A stretch of DNA of 64,000 nucleotides from Clavelina lepadiformis (taxonomy: Eukaryota; Chordata; Ascidiacea; Aplousobranchia; Clavelinidae), in contig NC_135241.1 of NCBI RefSeq assembly GCF_947623445.1, forward strand, positions 188,501 through 252,500, given 5' to 3'. Position numbers and translations under genes: made by a program. The first letter of the stretch is position 1; each line of letters opens with the position of its first letter. The notes beneath the pieces are model-generated. The model made no database searches. It was not told where the DNA came from and worked only from the letters and a program-made list of their open reading frames with translations. Below are positions 60,841-64,000 of this stretch, in pieces.

Positions 60841-61369
60841 AGGGCTTTGCCGCCTTTTTCCATTCATTGGCTGTTTCTTTCTTGGCACAATTGTTTAACG
60901 ATTCCACTTTTTTGACATTTTTATCGATTGAATCATTTATACTTCAGTTTATTTTTTCTTGTTTTGAAAATTTTATGCTTATATTTTAAGTTTCACCAAA
61001 AACTGGGTTGTCAGTTTTCAGATTTCTATGTTTTGTCGTCCTTGTCAATCAGCTGACAGAAGCACGTGCTTCACTCCCAGTCAAGCGTGACACAGGCTTA
61101 GATTGAAACCTTCAGCTACTTGCAGGCCAAGTCAAGGTTGGTGTTTGAAGTTTGACTGGGATTTGTAGTCGCACGCGATAATTTCTTGATTTTGTGTGAA
61201 AGTCAGAGCGACAACTGTTTGTTAGAAGCTTACGGTAGATGCAGCTACAGTGTTAATATTCAGTGCACAACTGTCAGGAGGATTGTTTAACCAAAGTTGT
61301 ACAAGTAGGCTATTTTTTAATACAATTTCACATTTGAACAGATAGAGAACTCGCAGTTTGTTTTGTTTC

Positions 61370-61999
61370 ATGCGACCTCCTGCAAATATGATGGGCGCCA
61401 GATTTTTTCGCTGCTTTTCTTCGAAAGCTCCAGCTAAAAATCCCCAAGTTTTTTTTGACATAAAAGTCGGCGATGAAGCGGCCGGCCGCATCACAATGGA
61501 ACTCCGCAAAGATGTTGTTCCCAAGACTGCGGATAACTTTCTTGCGTTATGTACGGGCGAGAAGGGCTTTGGTTACAAAGGGAGTCCGTTCCATAGAATC
61601 ATCCCAGACTTTATGTGCCAGGGCGGAGACATAACACGCGGGGACGGCAGAGGTGGAAAAAGTGTTTACGGTGAACGGTTCAAGGACGAGAATTTCGACC
61701 TCAAGCACACAGGCCCGGGAATATTGTCAATGGCAAATGCAGGAAAAAATACAAATGGCTCGCAATTTTTTATTTGTACTGCGAAGACCGACTGGTTGGA
61801 CGGAGCGTAAGTAGCAGGAACGTTCTGTACCGCCCCCATGTGAAATATTGTTATATAGTTTTTATTTTACAGACATGTTGTGTTTGGAAATGTGATCGAC
61901 GGGATGGACGTGGTGAAGAAAATGGAATCTTACGGGTCGCATGCGGGACACACCAGTGAACGAGTGACCATATCAGACTGTGGAGAGGTCGATGAGTGA
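61370..61999 (+). CDS. PPIF: Cyclophilin peptidyl-prolyl isomerase, PPIF-like
   Basis: Two exons, 61370-61806 and 61873-61999; 187 aa. It catalyses cis-trans isomerisation of prolyl bonds; the mitochondrial form (cyclophilin D) regulates the permeability transition pore. Residues 1-24 ([20 protein letters not shown] at the start) are basic, serine-containing and free of acidic residues, like a matrix-targeting peptide; the cyclophilin domain follows. Catalytic and cyclosporin-binding residues are all kept: Arg76, Phe81, Met82 and Gln84 in [13 protein letters not shown], Phe134, Trp142 and His147. [12 protein letters not shown] near the C terminus is closer to PPIF than to cytosolic PPIA. The start is the first in-frame ATG. 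AATAAA lies at 62153-62158, only 70 bases from the stop of convergent ZC3H4. A mitochondrial location is inference. Confidence 0.92.
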
Positions 62000-62228
62000 A
62001 AGCTAATACAGCTTAGAAGATTGATTGTCATTATTTGAAGTCGAAACTCACTGAATAAGAGTCAGGGTTATCAGGATTTTGTGTGAACTGTGTTCATTAT
62101 TGTCAAGTGAAGAATGAAAAAAAGATTCTGTGCTGCTCGTAAAATATAATTTAATAAAACTGAAATGGTGAGCCAATAAGATGTGTACACAGGCTGGAAG
62201 CACCAGACAAAAACAGGCAAGAATAATC
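62000..62228. other. Tail-to-tail spacer PPIF/ZC3H4
   Basis: 229 bases with the cyclophilin AATAAA at 62153-62158. No minus-strand consensus signal was found, so the 3' UTR of ZC3H4 may extend into the cyclophilin transcript. Confidence 0.5.
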
Positions 62229-64000
62229 TCAAAAATCCCCGGCTTCACCAGAAGGCAAATCATGCGAGTTACCGTTTTTCTCAGGGGAGTGTCTAGCAAT
62301 GTAGCCCGGTGCAGGGGTGAGTTTTGGCAGTGGTATGGTGCGTTTTTGGGCGTCGTTGTTCGAAACGCGCGGGTCGTAGAGCGGGGGAACGCTGGTCGTT
62401 GTTGCGGTTGTTGTTTGATGATTCAAAACTCTCGGATCGTATGGGGCAGGCTTGCTAGAAGCGGCTACAACAGAAATAATATGAATTCAGCAATAATAAA
62501 AGCCAATACTATTATATACTTCGAAAGATGTATTTTTTAACTTGTGAAATTGCCCCACCTGCCCTGATGAACCTCGGATCATACGGAGCAGTTGGTGAGG
62601 TAGAATCTTCCTTTGATGATTGATTCCTCGGTGGAGACTGGCTAATGCGTCTGTTTGCTGGACGAACACTTCCTCTCAATAACTTTGGGAGTCTGACCAG
62701 TGGCTCTTCACTATTTGTTGGACTTTTCTCACTTCCTGCCGACTTCGTTTTATCTTCCTGGATGCTCGCAAAGTCCAAGTTGAGCTCTGGCAGGCTTGGG
62801 ATCACTGATGAGGAGGGTTTCATCAGAAGTGCAGTGGGTTTTGGCGGGATGAACTGCTTCGGTTTTTGTAACGCTGCGATGTGGGGAGGTGAGGTCTTTG
62901 TAATCGAGGTTGCCCTCCCCCTCAAACGGGGATCATTAAGGGATTTCCCTTTACTCCTGGGGTCCATCTTCAACCTTGACTGGGAAGCACGGGGGTCAAC
63001 ATTTTCTGTGGAAACATTTGACTTGGCAGTGTCAGATGAAAGAGTTATTCTGAGTCCTCGAAGATTACTGGAGGGCAATATCACATCTTTACTGAAATGA
63101 GGAAGAGTGGCTTTAAACTCAGTTCTTGTTTTCCCGAACAATCGACTGAGCGACATCCTGGGATCAGGATGCGCAGAGTGGATCGAGTCTGTGTTGTGTT
63201 TGGTCACCAACGGAATCGTGGCAGGTTCCTTCAAAAGCTCGCTGGTTGAGAGGCGACGTCTCAGTGGGTGGTGATGCTGGGATGGATGGCTTGGGCTCAT
63301 GTCGCTGCTGCTACTCTTCCGTTCGCGGTGAAGTGGTCTTTGTTGCGGAGGTGACATCATCGTCTTACCCACAGAACTTGATATCACTGTTGCATTATGA
63401 GTCTTTGAAAGTCCTACAAAACATAAGACCTGCTGTAACATTGTTTACAATCTACCACCTATATGGTTTCATTTGCAACAATGCGTTTATCAATCACAAT
63501 GGAGACCTGCTACCTGGCACGGATGGTGTCATGCTGATGACATCTGCCACCTTTGACAAAAGCTTGGTGTCAACAGTTGACTCACTGGAAGTCTGTTTGT
63601 TTGAAATCATTTGCATGATTGACTGGATGGATGAGTTAGACTTCATCCTGCGTGGATCTTTCGTCTGTGAACTCATTAAACTGTCCTCCTCATCGCTTGA
63701 GTATGTCCAGTTATCGGCAGAAGAATCTAAAATATTGACAGAATATTTGGAATTTTTCCAAACTCTCTTAACTCACGCACATGAAGTGTTGACTTTATAG
63801 AGAGGACAGGTGGCTTGTCAAACCTTTTCTTGCATTAGCCTCGTCCAGATAATTGTTTTGTTTCTTCTCCTCGGACATGCTTCGATTCTGGTGGATTCGC
63901 ATAAAAAGAGCTTTCTGCTTCGCTGGGAGGAAATCCGGCACCCTTACAACAGATTCTGCAAAATGTTCAACAAATAATTTCCTGCGGTTCACACAGGGGG
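62229..64000 (-). CDS. ZC3H4: ZC3H4-like protein, C-terminal part (runs off the edge)
   Basis: Four exons of a longer minus-strand gene: from about 63955 (or further right) to 63824, 63726-63514, 63413-62559, 62464-62229. ZC3H4 is a CCCH zinc-finger protein which, with WDR82, forms the restrictor complex that terminates unproductive RNA polymerase II transcription in the nucleus. The CCCH fingers would lie beyond the right edge. What is visible matches the region after the fingers: VPDFLPAKQKALFMRIHQ, then DNWTYSSDEEDS, then a disordered Ser/Pro-rich tail with repeated DPR motifs (KDPRRM, DPRMSL, VDPRAS, MDPRSK, NDPRLR), then TAPYDPRF and a second APYDPRV. The exon 1 acceptor is uncertain. 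ZC3H6/ZC3H8 share the DPR style; the VPDFLP and NW-SSDE blocks favour ZC3H4. Confidence 0.82.

Larger units (their letters stand above)
57052..61369. other. MITE-rich spacer before the cyclophilin gene
   Basis: 4.3 kb with no gene seen. It contains the ATPase copy 2 3' UTR, a hAT MITE (58337-58808), a Tigger-like MITE (59040-59723) with a second one inside it, and an AT-rich stretch with repeated attctagaat words (60384-60840). Confidence 0.6.

Noticed and set aside
62645-63100. 151-codon plus-strand open frame
   Set aside because: Antisense of the large ZC3H4 exon, whose minus-strand frame has the family motifs.

Overview
This is a eukaryotic genome window, most likely from a chordate and probably an ascidian tunicate of the Ciona type. 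That assignment is inference. It rests on short multi-exon genes with GT-AG introns of tens to hundreds of bases, an AT-rich background full of small DNA transposons, and a deuterostome-type gene set. Protein-coding genes were assembled exon by exon from splice signals, reading phase and remembered family consensus; no database search was run.

Layout, left to right. UBE2L3 (+, 1593-4006) lies tail to tail with FADD (-, 4288-5140). A 3.7 kb spacer with dispersed repeats follows. Next is an intact nine-exon CYP2-like P450 (-, 8878-12013), divergent from the JmjC ribosomal oxygenase RIOX1/NO66 (+, 13079-16593). A 4.8 kb spacer holds a hAT-type MITE and several CRE octamers. Then come a salt-inducible kinase of SIK2 type (+, 21373-26558) and, tail to tail, a five-finger C2H2 protein (-, 27061-28699). 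An intronless aldo-keto reductase pseudogene (+, 31325-36226) is split by a 3.9 kb DNA transposon carrying a DUF4806 gene. An unrecognised small gene (+, about 38392-40760) is followed by two tandem Na+/K+-ATPase alpha genes (+, 41611-50021 and 51452-57051). After 4.3 kb of nested MITEs come a mitochondrial-type cyclophilin (PPIF-like, +, 61370-61999) and, tail to tail, the 3' part of a ZC3H4 homologue (-, 62229 to the right edge).

The genes do not form a pathway. They cover ubiquitin conjugation, death signalling, oxidation, chromatin and ribosome hydroxylation, LKB1/cAMP signalling, ion pumping, protein folding and nuclear RNA restriction.

The most notable signals are: (1) three consecutive 135-nt, phase 1-1 exons in the first ATPase gene that encode alternative versions of the same segment, a mutually exclusive exon cluster that the neighbouring paralogue lacks; (2) two stretches, introns included, where the ATPase paralogues are almost identical, as in gene conversion; (3) about 30 copies of the octamer TGACGTCA, where about one is expected, all in two blocks; (4) a DUF4806-bearing transposon inside an exon of a dead AKR copy, with the empty site recoverable; (5) acidic residues at the ouabain-critical site 111 in both ATPases; (6) a set of well-delimited MITEs with target-site duplications, one nested inside another and one caught inside an older repeat.
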